DNA of 64,000 nt from Treponema socranskii subsp. paredis ATCC 35535 (GTDB taxonomy: Bacteria; Spirochaetota; Spirochaetia; Treponematales; Treponemataceae): positions 124,001 through 188,000 of the forward strand of contig KE332516.1 in assembly GCA_000413015.1 (NCBI GenBank). Direction: 5' to 3'. Below the pieces are notes generated by a model. The model had not been told where the DNA came from, ran no database searches, and worked only from the letters and a program-made list of their open reading frames with translations. The position numbers and the translations under genes were made by a program. Below, one piece after another: positions 9,141 to 18,300 of this stretch. Every line of letters starts with the position of its first letter. The stretch's first letter is position 1.

Positions 9141-10595
9141 GTGTCGCTCAACTGCAACGAAATAAACGTTATCCTCGCGGAACTCGATCTCGAAGGCGCT
9201 TTTATCCAAGACATCATCCAGCCCGGCTACGATACGCTTGCGCTCTGCACATATAAAAACGGAAGGGCGCTCACGCTCTTTATCTGCACTGCGCACTCTT
9301 CATGCCGCATACACGAGACGAAACGGAAAATCACGAGGAACGATAAGCCGCTGCGCTTTATGGAATTTTTAAAATCGCGCATAAAGGGCTCCCGAATCAC
9401 ATCCTGCGCACAAGTCGGTTTTGAACGGATTATTAAAATGACGCTTACGCACGCCGACGAAAGTTTTATCATGTACATACGTTTGTGGAGCGGAGCTGCA
9501 AATATCATATTGTGTACGGAATCGAACATAATCCTCGATACGATGTATCGCCGTCCTGCAAAGGGTGAAATCGCGGGCGGCACTTTCACGCTTCCCGAAA
9601 ACGAAAGAACGTTTCCGCAAAAAGAGCATCCCGTCCGCACCTTCGGCGATGTCGAAGAGAGATATGTAAAAGAGCATCCCGACGCGGAACCTCTTTCGTT
9701 CAACGAAAAAGTCGATATATGGTACGGAGAACATGCCCGCTCGCTTTCCCGCGCGGCGCTTTTGGCGCAGGCGGAAAAATGGTATGCCGCGCAAAAATTG
9801 AAAAGAGAAGCCTCTCTCGAACGGCTGAAAGCGAAACGGGAATCTTTTAAAAATGCCGGCCAATACAAACATCAGGGCGATTTGATTTTATCTTTCGGAT
9901 ACTTGCTCGCCGGTAAAAGCGATTTTTTAGAATGCGACGATTACGATACCGGAGGAAGGGTACGGATCAAAATCGATCCGAAAAAAAATGCACAGGAAAA
10001 CGCGGCTGCATATTACGAGCGGTATAGGAAAGAAACGCGGGGAGCGGAACAGCTCATACACGATATCGAAATCGAAAAAAAAGAGATCTCAGCTCTCGAC
10101 AAACGCTACGGAGACATCATACGCGAACAAAATCCCGTAAAGATAGAGCAGCTGCTCAGACGGAACACAAAACCGGAGCAGCAAAAGAAAAAAGCGCATC
10201 CGGGTCTCGATTACACGGTCGACGGCTGGTACATCATCGCGGGGCGCGACGCAAACGAAAACGACGAGCTTTTACGCCGCCATGTCCGAGGCGAAGATAT
10301 GTGGCTGCACGCGCGCGACTTTCCGGGCGGATACGTTTTTATTAAAAACCGGCCGGGAAAAACCGTACCGCGCGATGTGCTGCTCGACGCGGCAAACCTT
10401 GCAGTCTACTATTCGAAGGGGCGCAAAGCGGGAAAAGCCGACGTTTATTATACAAAAGTAAAATATCTCCGGCGCGCGAAAAACGGTCCGAAAGGTCTCG
10501 TGCTTCCAACACAGGAAAAAAATATTTTCATCACCCTCGATCAGGGGCGGCTTGACCGCCTGGACGATATCCGGCGGGAATTGCCGCACGAATAA
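9141..10595 (+). CDS. NFACT/RqcH-like ribosome quality-control protein (short form)
   Basis: This 484-residue protein belongs to the Rqc2/NEMF/RqcH/FbpA family, which binds stalled 60S/50S subunits and adds C-terminal Ala tails in bacteria that have been studied. The NFACT-N domain comes first, with FERII near residue 96, corresponding to the catalytic Asp/Glu-Arg pair. A coiled-coil region follows around 215-350 and then the NFACT-R domain (AGRDANENDELL, WLHARDFPGGYVFI, VYYSKGRKAGKADVYYT). It is shorter than the roughly 550-570 residues usual in Firmicutes, mainly in the middle. It starts at GTG 9141 with AAGGA upstream. Older names include fibronectin-binding protein, but surface exposure is not supported because no signal peptide is present. 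Confidence 0.85.
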   Translation: MSLNCNEINVILAELDLEGAFIQDIIQPGYDTLALCTYKNGRALTLFICTAHSSCRIHETKRKITRNDKPLRFMEFLKSRIKGSRITSCAQVGFERIIKMTLTHADESFIMYIRLWSGAANIILCTESNIILDTMYRRPAKGEIAGGTFTLPENERTFPQKEHPVRTFGDVEERYVKEHPDAEPLSFNEKVDIWYGEHARSLSRAALLAQAEKWYAAQKLKREASLERLKAKRESFKNAGQYKHQGDLILSFGYLLAGKSDFLECDDYDTGGRVRIKIDPKKNAQENAAAYYERYRKETRGAEQLIHDIEIEKKEISALDKRYGDIIREQNPVKIEQLLRRNTKPEQQKKKAHPGLDYTVDGWYIIAGRDANENDELLRRHVRGEDMWLHARDFPGGYVFIKNRPGKTVPRDVLLDAANLAVYYSKGRKAGKADVYYTKVKYLRRAKNGPKGLVLPTQEKNIFITLDQGRLDRLDDIRRELPHE

Positions 10596-10601
10596 AAACA
10601 A

Positions 10602-10634
10602 GAGGAAGTGCCGATTAAATGCACTCCTCGTTTT
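10602..10634 (+). terminator. Rho-independent terminator after the NFACT gene
   Basis: GAGGA-a-GTGC at 10602-10611 pairs with GCACTCCTC at 10621-10629, followed by GTTTT. It lies 7 nt after the stop codon. Confidence 0.7.
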
Positions 10635-10652
10635 AATCAGCACTTTCCCGGC

Positions 10653-10672
10653 ACGGCTTTATAAAAAGCCGT
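10653..10672. terminator. Hairpin downstream of the DEAD-box helicase
   Basis: ACGGCTTT at 10653-10660 pairs perfectly with AAAGCCGT at 10665-10672 across an ATAA loop. It sits between convergent stops. The T-tract is weak, so it probably serves the helicase gene as a terminator. Confidence 0.5.
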
Positions 10673-10690
10673 ATTTATAAAAGCTTCGAT

Positions 10691-12682
10691 CTAAAAGCGT
10701 TCGGCCCTTCCGGAGGATTTACGCCGATACAAACCTGCGCTTCCGCTCCGCTCCGTCGGCGTATGTACGTTCGGTCTTCCGTGCGACTTGATTTTTTTTT
10801 CGCCGAAGCCGCCGCTTCTTTCAAAACGTCCCGATTTCTTTTTCCCGCCGAAAGATTCGCCGTCGCCTCGAAACGATGAACGCGATTTTTTTTCAAAACC
10901 GCCGGATTTGGAATCGACGTGGATGTGCGGAACATCTCCGCCTCTTTTGGACAATTCGAGCGCTTTTTTTGCCGAATCGGCGGGAAGACTCAACAGTGTA
11001 AAATTCGCGGCCATATCGATACGGTCGACGAAGCGCCCCGGAATATGGAGGAGATCGCTGAAATAATCCGCAATTTCGCGCGGACCGTATCCGTCGCGCC
11101 GTCCCATCTGCACGTAGAGGCGCACTTGATCGCCCGCCTCTCCGAACGAAACGCGGTTTCGACCCGCTTCACCTTTTTGACGTGCAATCTTTCCGTAACG
11201 GGAAACATCGAGCGATGTGCCGTAGAGTACGGACATAACCGCCGCAAGCACGTCTTCGGCGTCGTTGTCTTTGCAGAGCTCTTTCGCCATCTCCGCAAAC
11301 TGCGCATCGGCTTTGATGAGAGCAGGCTTTTGAACTTCCGTATCATCATACGTTTCCGTATCGGCCTGCGCGTTCGTATCGGATACCGCATCGGAGATAT
11401 CCGCCCGCTCATCGGAATTATTAATTATTAATTTATCGGCATCATCCGATTCCGAAACGCGATCGTACCGCGGAGACAAACCGATATCGCTTTTAAGTTT
11501 ATCGAAAAGCCGCTCCCTTTTTTTTGCAACGACTTCTTCGATCGTCGGAACGGCTTCTTCTTTGAGCTCGCCCTTCGTACTTTTCCGGATCGCATTTTGC
11601 ATATAGCTGAGTTTACGCTTCCGCTCTTCGGGACGGACAAAGGTGATCGCCGTTCCCGCAGCTCCCGCCCTGCCCGTGCGCCCGATACGATGCACGTACG
11701 TCGCACCGTCGAACGGAAGAGAATAATTGACGACGTGGCTGAGACCTGTGATATCGATACCGCGGGCGGCGACGTCGGTCGCAACGAGGATGCGCGTTTT
11801 TTTTCGGCGGAATCTCGCAAGGATTTTTTCGCGCTGGCTCTGTGCAACGTCTCCGTGAAGAGCTGCAACTTCGTAGCCGCGTTCGTCGAGCTGGCGCGCA
11901 ACGGTGTCGGCGTCCATTTTCGTCTGTGTAAAGACGAGTCCGTAAAAATCGTCGGAAATATCGATGAGGCGCACGAGGGCGTCTATCTTTTCGCTTTCGC
12001 GGAGCACCCAAAATTTCTGTTCGATGAGCAGCGGCTCGTCGACGACGCCTTCTTCTTCAACGATTTCGTATTCGCCCATAAACTGAGAAGCGATTTTGAG
12101 AATCGGAGCAGGCATCGTCGCGCTGAAAAGCAGGATGCGGCTCGCGGGATTGGCTTTTTCGAAAATCGCTTCGATATCTTCGATGAAACCCATATCGAGC
12201 ATTTCATCGCCTTCGTCGAGAATAAAATAATCGATTTTGCCGATGTCGAGCGTACCGCGTTCGATGTGATCCTGAATGCGGCCGGGAGTGCCGACGACGA
12301 TTTCAACGCCGCGTTTCAAATCGCGTATCTGCGACAGCATCGACGCGCCGCCGTAAACGACGCAAGTGCGCGGAAACGTTCCGTCGGCGAACGACTGCAT
12401 TTCGGTGCACGTCTGCACGGCAAGTTCCCGCGTCGGCTCAAGGATGAGCGCTTTGACGTGATCGCTTCCTCCTCTCAAGCGCTGCACGAGAGGCAAACCG
12501 AATGCGGCCGTTTTTCCCGTTCCCGTACGCGCTCTCGCGATGACGTTTGCGTCTCCGCCCAAAAGGCGCGGAATTGCGAGAACTTGAATCGGAGAAGGAG
12601 TGACAAAGCCTTTACGGGCTACTGCAGCCAAGGTCTGTTCGTCCAGACCGAGGTCTTCGAAAGAGATGTCTTCTGAATCCAT
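10691..12682 (-). CDS. DEAD-box RNA helicase, DbpA/CsdA-like
   Basis: This 663-residue ATP-dependent RNA helicase has motif I ARTGTGKT at residues 51-58, PTREL at 83-87, TPGR at 132-135, a DEGD variant of the DEAD box at 156-159, SAT at 187-189 and HRIGRTGRAG near 340. An acidic linker (about 440-495) leads to a DbpA-type RNA-binding domain (about 510-600), which in homologues docks on rRNA, and then a Gly/Lys/Arg/Ser-rich basic tail. It probably works in ribosome assembly or cold adaptation. ATG at 12682 is preferred: the frame stays open 55 codons further, but that region forms hairpins, is Cys-rich and would require a TTG start. AGGT lies upstream. Confidence 0.88.
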   Translation of the reverse strand: MDSEDISFEDLGLDEQTLAAVARKGFVTPSPIQVLAIPRLLGGDANVIARARTGTGKTAAFGLPLVQRLRGGSDHVKALILEPTRELAVQTCTEMQSFADGTFPRTCVVYGGASMLSQIRDLKRGVEIVVGTPGRIQDHIERGTLDIGKIDYFILDEGDEMLDMGFIEDIEAIFEKANPASRILLFSATMPAPILKIASQFMGEYEIVEEEGVVDEPLLIEQKFWVLRESEKIDALVRLIDISDDFYGLVFTQTKMDADTVARQLDERGYEVAALHGDVAQSQREKILARFRRKKTRILVATDVAARGIDITGLSHVVNYSLPFDGATYVHRIGRTGRAGAAGTAITFVRPEERKRKLSYMQNAIRKSTKGELKEEAVPTIEEVVAKKRERLFDKLKSDIGLSPRYDRVSESDDADKLIINNSDERADISDAVSDTNAQADTETYDDTEVQKPALIKADAQFAEMAKELCKDNDAEDVLAAVMSVLYGTSLDVSRYGKIARQKGEAGRNRVSFGEAGDQVRLYVQMGRRDGYGPREIADYFSDLLHIPGRFVDRIDMAANFTLLSLPADSAKKALELSKRGGDVPHIHVDSKSGGFEKKSRSSFRGDGESFGGKKKSGRFERSGGFGEKKIKSHGRPNVHTPTERSGSAGLYRRKSSGRAERF

Positions 12683-12685
12683 GTG

Positions 12686-12846
12686 TATACCTGTACCCTG
12701 CGGGCAAACGCCCGCCCCTGATTTGTGTGACGGGACTGACAGGAAGCACTCAAGATCCGGAAAATCGATAGATGCGGCTTTACACGCCGCGCATGCGTCC
12801 ATCAGACACAGCACACATAGCTTTACTCTAACGTAAATAACAAACA
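12686..12846 (-). promoter_or_regulatory. Structured 5' leader of the DEAD-box helicase gene
   Basis: The minus-strand leader contains GCGGGC-GTTT-GCCCGC (12715-12700) just upstream of the ribosome-binding region and a second stem, GCGGC/GCCGC (12790-12774). Cold-shock helicase genes often carry long structured leaders. That role here is inferred, and the promoter is not clear (candidate TTGTAA with a poor -10 at about 12845-12820). Confidence 0.35.
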
Positions 12847-12926
12847 ATTACAAGTGAAAATCGTGATATAATTTTAATTATTTCGCATATATTACCGTTT
12901 TTTAGAAATGCTTTACGGCATCCGGT

Positions 12927-12955
12927 TTGATTTTTTTGCTGTTCTGTGGTATACT
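12927..12955 (+). promoter_or_regulatory. Promoter of the CarD-family gene, predicting a leaderless mRNA
   Basis: A -35 TTGATT at 12927-12932 and -10 TATACT at 12950-12955 are separated by 17 bp, with a TGG extension. The start is expected around 12962, 2 nt before the ATG at 12964. No Shine-Dalgarno is present. Confidence 0.65.
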
Positions 12956-12963
12956 GTGCCGAT

Positions 12964-14010
12964 ATGGCAAAAACTACGAGTCCGAAAAAATCGGCAAAAC
13001 CTGAGGCGAAAGCAAAGACATCGGCAAAAGCGAAAAAAGCTCCCGAAAAGTCTGCAAAAGCAGCATCCAAAACCGGTACAAAAACAAGCGGAAAATCCGC
13101 AGCAAAGCCGGCGGCGAAAAGCGCTGCAAAAACGGGCACTAAAACTGCGGTAAAAAAATCGGCAAAACCAGAAGCAAAAGCAAAAACATCGGCAAAAGCT
13201 AAAGAACCCGCGAAGGCGGCATCCTCAAAGGCGGCGGCAAAGAGCGTTTCGAAAATTTCAACGGCGAAAAAAGCCGTCTCAAAAAGCACGTCTCCGAAAA
13301 CGGGAACAAAAACGGGTGCAAAAGCAGCTCCTTCGAAATCCGCTGCAGGAAAAGCGGCTGCAAAAAAATCGAAAACTTCGAGATTCCGCGTAAATCAAAA
13401 AATCGTCTACCCCAGTCAGGGCGTCGGAAAAATAACTGCCATCAATGACCAGCTTTTTAACGGCGAAATGGTGCCGTATTACAATATCTATATCGAAGCG
13501 TCGGATATGACCGTCATGGCGCGCGTCGAATATGCCGAAGAACTCGGTATCCGCGCCATCGTTTCCGCTTCCGAAGCGGAAAAAGCGCTCAATCTGCTTT
13601 CCGATGATTTCGAACCGATCACGTCGGATTGGAAGCTCCGTTACCAGATGAACCTCGACCTGCTCAAAAAAGGAAGCATCAACGACATCGCAACGATCGT
13701 GCGTTGCCTGTACAACCGCAGCAAAGTAAAAGAACTTCCGATCCTCGAACGCAAGCTCTACGATTCCGCGCGCAAACTGCTCGAAGATGAAATTTCGTTT
13801 GCGACGGGAAAATCGCTCAAAGAAGTCGAAACGCTTATCCATATCAAACTTGAGCCGCCGGGATCCTCGCCCAAAGTCAAGCACGTTATCAGTATCGACG
13901 ATGACGAAGACGACAACCTCATGGACGACATGAACACCGGCTCGAACGAATCTGACGACGGAGATTCTTCAGGCGATGACGATTCGTCCTACGACGACGA
14001 TTCGTTTTAA
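12964..14010 (+). CDS. CarD/TRCF-domain transcription regulator with histone-H1-like N-tail and acidic C-tail
   Basis: This 348-residue protein has three parts. Residues 1-140 are almost entirely Lys, Ala, Ser, Thr and Pro, with a 17-residue block (KKSAKPEAKAK...) repeated at 8-24 and 64-80, like histone H1 or bacterial Hc1 tails. Residues of about 141-210 are a CarD_TRCF RNA-polymerase-interacting domain (FRVNQKIVYPSQGVGKI), and 215-300 are the helical CarD DNA-contact region. Residues of about 310-348 are Asp/Ser-rich. CarD proteins bind the polymerase beta subunit and stabilise open complexes. The ATG at 12964 is chosen over GTG 12946 because the latter lies inside the -10 element. The ispDF gene follows 39 bp downstream. 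Confidence 0.88.
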   Translation: MAKTTSPKKSAKPEAKAKTSAKAKKAPEKSAKAASKTGTKTSGKSAAKPAAKSAAKTGTKTAVKKSAKPEAKAKTSAKAKEPAKAASSKAAAKSVSKISTAKKAVSKSTSPKTGTKTGAKAAPSKSAAGKAAAKKSKTSRFRVNQKIVYPSQGVGKITAINDQLFNGEMVPYYNIYIEASDMTVMARVEYAEELGIRAIVSASEAEKALNLLSDDFEPITSDWKLRYQMNLDLLKKGSINDIATIVRCLYNRSKVKELPILERKLYDSARKLLEDEISFATGKSLKEVETLIHIKLEPPGSSPKVKHVISIDDDEDDNLMDDMNTGSNESDDGDSSGDDDSSYDDDSF

Positions 14011-14049
14011 CCTGTGAATGTCAAGTTTTGAAAGTAAAGCATCATAAAA

Positions 14050-15231
14050 ATGGATAAAAAACATAAAATCCCCGCCGCCGTCATCATCGTCGCGGCGGGT
14101 ACTTCTTCACGCATGGGTAAAGGAGTGCGGAAACAGTACCGGCCGCTCGGATGCGGCACCGTTCTTTCCGAATCGATTAAGCCGTTTTTAAAAGCGCTCG
14201 ACTGCGCCTCTCTCGTTATCGCAATCCCTTCCGATGAAGACGAAAGTCATGCGCGCGAGGCGCTTTCTGCGGATACGGAAATCGAAATGCTTTTGCAAAA
14301 AATAAAACCCGTTTTCGTGCGCGGAGGGACGACGCGGCAAAGCTCGGTAAAAATCGCGCTTGAAAAAACCGCAGAAAAAATTACGGACGGTATCGTTTTG
14401 ATTCATGACGCCGCCCGTCCCTTCGTCACCGAAGAAATCATCGTCCGTACCGCACAAGCGGCAATCGAACACGGTGCTGCCGTCCCTGCCGTTTTGCCGA
14501 CGGACACGCAAAAAATCATCAACGCCGAAGGTTTTATCCTCGAACATCTCAAGCGGGAACGTATGGCTGCGGTTCAAACGCCGCAAGCTTTCGATTTTAT
14601 TCGGCTGCTCGCTTCTCACCGCAAAGCGGAAAACGACGGAAAAGCATATACGGACGACACGGAAATTTGGGGAAAATACGAAGGAGACGTTATGACGGTA
14701 CAAGGCTCGCCGGAAAACAAAAAGATCACCTATACGGAGGATATACGGATGACCGCCTTTCGAACCGGCTTGGGTTATGATATGCACCGCCTTATTCCGG
14801 GAAGAAAATTGATTATCGGCGGAGTCGTCATTCCGTTCGACAAAGGCGAAGACGCGCACTCCGACGGCGACGTTCTCCTCCACGCCGTAACCGACGCACT
14901 CCTGGGAGCTGCCGCGCTGGGCGATATCGGAAGTTTTTTTCCGCCTGAAGATGCCGCATGGAAAGACGCCGATTCCGTTTTTTTATTAAAATCCGTTTGG
15001 GAAAAAATACAAAAACACGGCTGGCACCTTATCAATATGGACTGCGTGATAAAACTCGAGCGTCCGAAATTTCTTCCGTACCGGCGGCAAGTAATCGATT
15101 CGATTGCACAGGCTCTCGGAGTCGAAAGCTCTTCTATTTTCGTAAAAGCGAAAACGGGTGAAGCGCTCGGAGATGTCGGCAAAGGCGAGGCCGTAGAAGC
15201 ATGGTGCACTTGCCTTCTCGGTAAAAACTGA
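14050..15231 (+). CDS. ispDF: Bifunctional IspD/IspF (MEP isoprenoid pathway)
   Basis: This 393-residue fusion carries two non-consecutive MEP-pathway activities. Residues 1-230 are the CTP-dependent methylerythritol-phosphate cytidylyltransferase (IspD), with nucleotide-binding AAGTSSRMG at 15-23 and HDAARPFV at 119-126. Residues 236-393 are the 2-C-methyl-erythritol 2,4-cyclodiphosphate synthase (IspF), with metal ligands in GYDMH (Asp244, His246) and His278 after HSDGD, plus the C-terminal KAKTGEALG segment. The fusion is well known in several bacterial lineages. It lies 39 bp after the CarD gene with only a weak ribosome-binding site, so cotranscription is plausible, and a strong terminator follows. 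Confidence 0.95.
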   Translation: MDKKHKIPAAVIIVAAGTSSRMGKGVRKQYRPLGCGTVLSESIKPFLKALDCASLVIAIPSDEDESHAREALSADTEIEMLLQKIKPVFVRGGTTRQSSVKIALEKTAEKITDGIVLIHDAARPFVTEEIIVRTAQAAIEHGAAVPAVLPTDTQKIINAEGFILEHLKRERMAAVQTPQAFDFIRLLASHRKAENDGKAYTDDTEIWGKYEGDVMTVQGSPENKKITYTEDIRMTAFRTGLGYDMHRLIPGRKLIIGGVVIPFDKGEDAHSDGDVLLHAVTDALLGAAALGDIGSFFPPEDAAWKDADSVFLLKSVWEKIQKHGWHLINMDCVIKLERPKFLPYRRQVIDSIAQALGVESSSIFVKAKTGEALGDVGKGEAVEAWCTCLLGKN

Positions 15232-15299
15232 ATACGCGCCGACGGGAAAAAGCCGAAAAAGATATTCGGTTCGAAAAAATTGCCGTGCGCGCTTTATCT

Positions 15300-15331
15300 G
15301 CGCCGCACTTTACCGATGCGGCGCGTTTTTT
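15300..15331 (+). terminator. Rho-independent terminator after ispDF
   Basis: GCGCCGCA at 15300-15307 pairs with TGCGGCGC at 15317-15324 and is followed by G and six T residues. It overlaps the stop codon of the convergent coiled-coil gene. Confidence 0.85.
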
Positions 15332-18300
15332 ATTCGGGCATTTCGAGCACCATTTCGATTTCCGTCTGTGTGCGCTTCATCGACCTCGCGATTTCTTTTA
15401 CCGTCCATCCCTGCTGTTTAAGCTGTTTGATATTGTCCCTGTCCTGCGGCGACAAGCGTTTATCCTCTTTTGCAGGATGCTTTTCCAAATCTTTTTTCGT
15501 CAGTTGATTGAGCAGCTTGAACTTCGATTCGATATCGGTTTTAAGTTCTTCAAGGCGCGCTTCGCTCCTGCCGATGCCCTGCCGCGCCGACGTAAGCGCA
15601 TCCATGCGTTTGTCGGCTTCGTCGAGAATCGCATCGAGAGATTCGAGCTTCGCTACCGCCTGTGCAAGCTTCGGACCGCTCTTCAAAAGCTTATCGACGT
15701 CTTTTTGCACGTCTTTGATTTCTTTGGGAAGCGATTCGGTTTGACGTGTGCACTGCTTCAATTTGTCTTCAAGCGTTTTCAAAGAATCGAAGGATCTGTT
15801 GACGTCTTCGTTCACCCGCTCGATTATCGTCTGTTTTTGCTCGAGCCTGTCGTAAGAGCCGCTAAGCGAATGCAGTTTTTCCTGAAAATCGCGCACCGCA
15901 ACTTCAAAGTTTTGCAGCTCGTCGTATGACGTCTGTAAACCGCTTATCTTTTCGTCTATAGACCCTGAAAGATTTACCATCTTTTCGTATTTTTGCCCGA
16001 TCGAATCGACACGTGCTCTTTGCACATCGAATTCTTTCAGACGCCCGTTTATATCGTCGTACATTTTATGCAGCGCTTTGAAATTGTCGGCAAGAGAAAG
16101 AGCGGTTTCATTGTACGACGCGAGCCGGCTGAAATCTTCATCGAGAGCCGAAATACGTTCGTCCAGCGATTTTTTCATCGCTTCCGCTCTTTCATAGAGC
16201 TGCATTTGCGAACGCACGTTTTGGATTTCACGGTTCAGCTCTCCCAAACGGCTTTGCATTTCATCTTGATCGCTTTGCATTTTAAGCACGAACTTAGCCT
16301 GATTTTCGCTCGCTTGAGATTCAAACGAATTGATTTTTCCGCGAAGGTCGCTCAGCGTTTTCGCAGAATCGGCGCTCTGCCTGCTCACACGAGACTCGGT
16401 ATCTTTGAGCATTTCTTCGTACATGGATTGCAGACGTGCAAGCATTTCTTCGGAACGCGACTCATACATATCGAGCGATTCGTCGGTTTTCGCCTGCAGT
16501 TTGCTGACCGAAGAAGAAAGAGCGGCTTGTTGCTCTTTCATATCCGCGGAATAATTTTGGAAATCCGCGAGAAGCGATTCGCGCGCTTCATCGATTTTAT
16601 TTTGTGAAGACGACTTCAGCGTATCGAGCTGATCTTTAAAAACGGCACGAGATTCGTCGAGCTGCTGTTTAAGCTGCTGTTTCCACGTATTCAGTTCGGA
16701 ACGTGCGGCATCGATCGTGGACGCGCTCGTCTCCTGCTGATCGCTTACGGCTTCTTCGATTTTTTTCAACCCGTCGCTCAATTCCGATTTTACCCGCTCA
16801 AGCTCGTCGTTCATCTTCGCTTCGTATTGACCGGCGACCGTTTTTAAATACTCGTCCGAAATCGTCTGCGTTTTATTTACACGCTCCCTCGTTTCTTCTT
16901 CAAAACCGTCAATCGTCTTTGCAAGACCGTCTATCCTCTCGCGAAGCGATCCGTTCGCCTCATTGAGACCGGAAGCGATACGGGCAAGCTGTTCGTCGTT
17001 TTTTTCCTGAAGAGAATCGAGCTTGGCTTTTAAATCTTCGCCGTACTTCATTTCAAGCGCACGGCGGTCGTTTTCATAATCGCCCGTAAAGAGCGCAAGC
17101 TTTCCGTCAAACGAATTTTTCCACACCGCCAAATCTTCGGTGATTTTATCGCTGCGCATTTTCAAATCGTCGTCGATGCCTTCTTCAAAATCTTTCAGCT
17201 TTGCACTTACGTTTCCGAGCGCCGATTCTTTGAGCGCATCTACCGTCTGTTCCAGAGTCTGCAGCTGCGACTGAAGCGCTTCGGAATCCGCCTGTACGGA
17301 ATCGGAAAATTCCTTTTGCGCTTTTTGCTGACCCGCGGTAAACGAATCGAAATCGGAGAGCACTCGTTTTCGTATTTCGTCCATCGCTTTGCGCAAATTC
17401 GCTTCAAGCGAATCGATATCTTTACCCGACGTTTCGAGCCTCGAAAACTGATACGCCAAATCTTTTTTATACGAACCGAACTGAGAATCGATCGCATTGA
17501 GCGCATCGGACTGCTGCTGTTCGCACTGTTTCGCGATTTTGTAAATCGATTCGGAAAGCGTTTTGTCGAAGTCCGCAAGTTTCGCCTCCGACTGCGCACG
17601 GAATTTTTCGATCCGTTCATCGATGAGCCGAATCTTTTCCGCAAGTTTGGGTTCCGCGTCATCGGCCTTTTTCTGCGCTTCGTCGCAGGCAGCGCGAAGC
17701 TCTTTGATCGCGTCTTCGGCATCGCGTACCGAATCGTCCGTACGGCGGGAAATTTCGACAAGCGTTTCGGAAAGAGAGGTTTTAAACGCGTCGATTTTAT
17801 TTTGCACTTGCCCCTGATATTTTTCGAGACGCTCGCCCGAAGCGGCCGAGAATTTTTCAAAGGCGGCCTTTTCCTTTTCGTCGGCGGCGGAAACGGCGTT
17901 CGCAAAGAGATTGTTGTACCGCGACTCGATATTCTTCACTTCCGATTCGAGCATCGCACGCAGTCCTTCAAGGCTCTTTGCGTTTCCGGAAACGTTTTGC
18001 GAAATGAAATCGGACGTCGCCTTCGCTTCCGAAAGCGATGCCTCAAGCTCGCTTTTGATTTTTTCGATCTGCGAAGCGTATTCGGAATCGAGAGAATCGA
18101 TGCGCGCATTGATGTCGGCTGCAACCGATCCTTCTTTTTCGTCGTATGCCGCCGCAATCGCCGCCGCCTGCTTTTCAAGCAACGAAGCTTTTTCTTCGTA
18201 CGAAGCGTTCAGCTTTGAAAAAAGCGCATCGAATTTCGCATCGAGCGAAGCGATACGTCCGTCGTTTTTTCCGTCTATCGATTCGAGCTGCTTGGCATAT

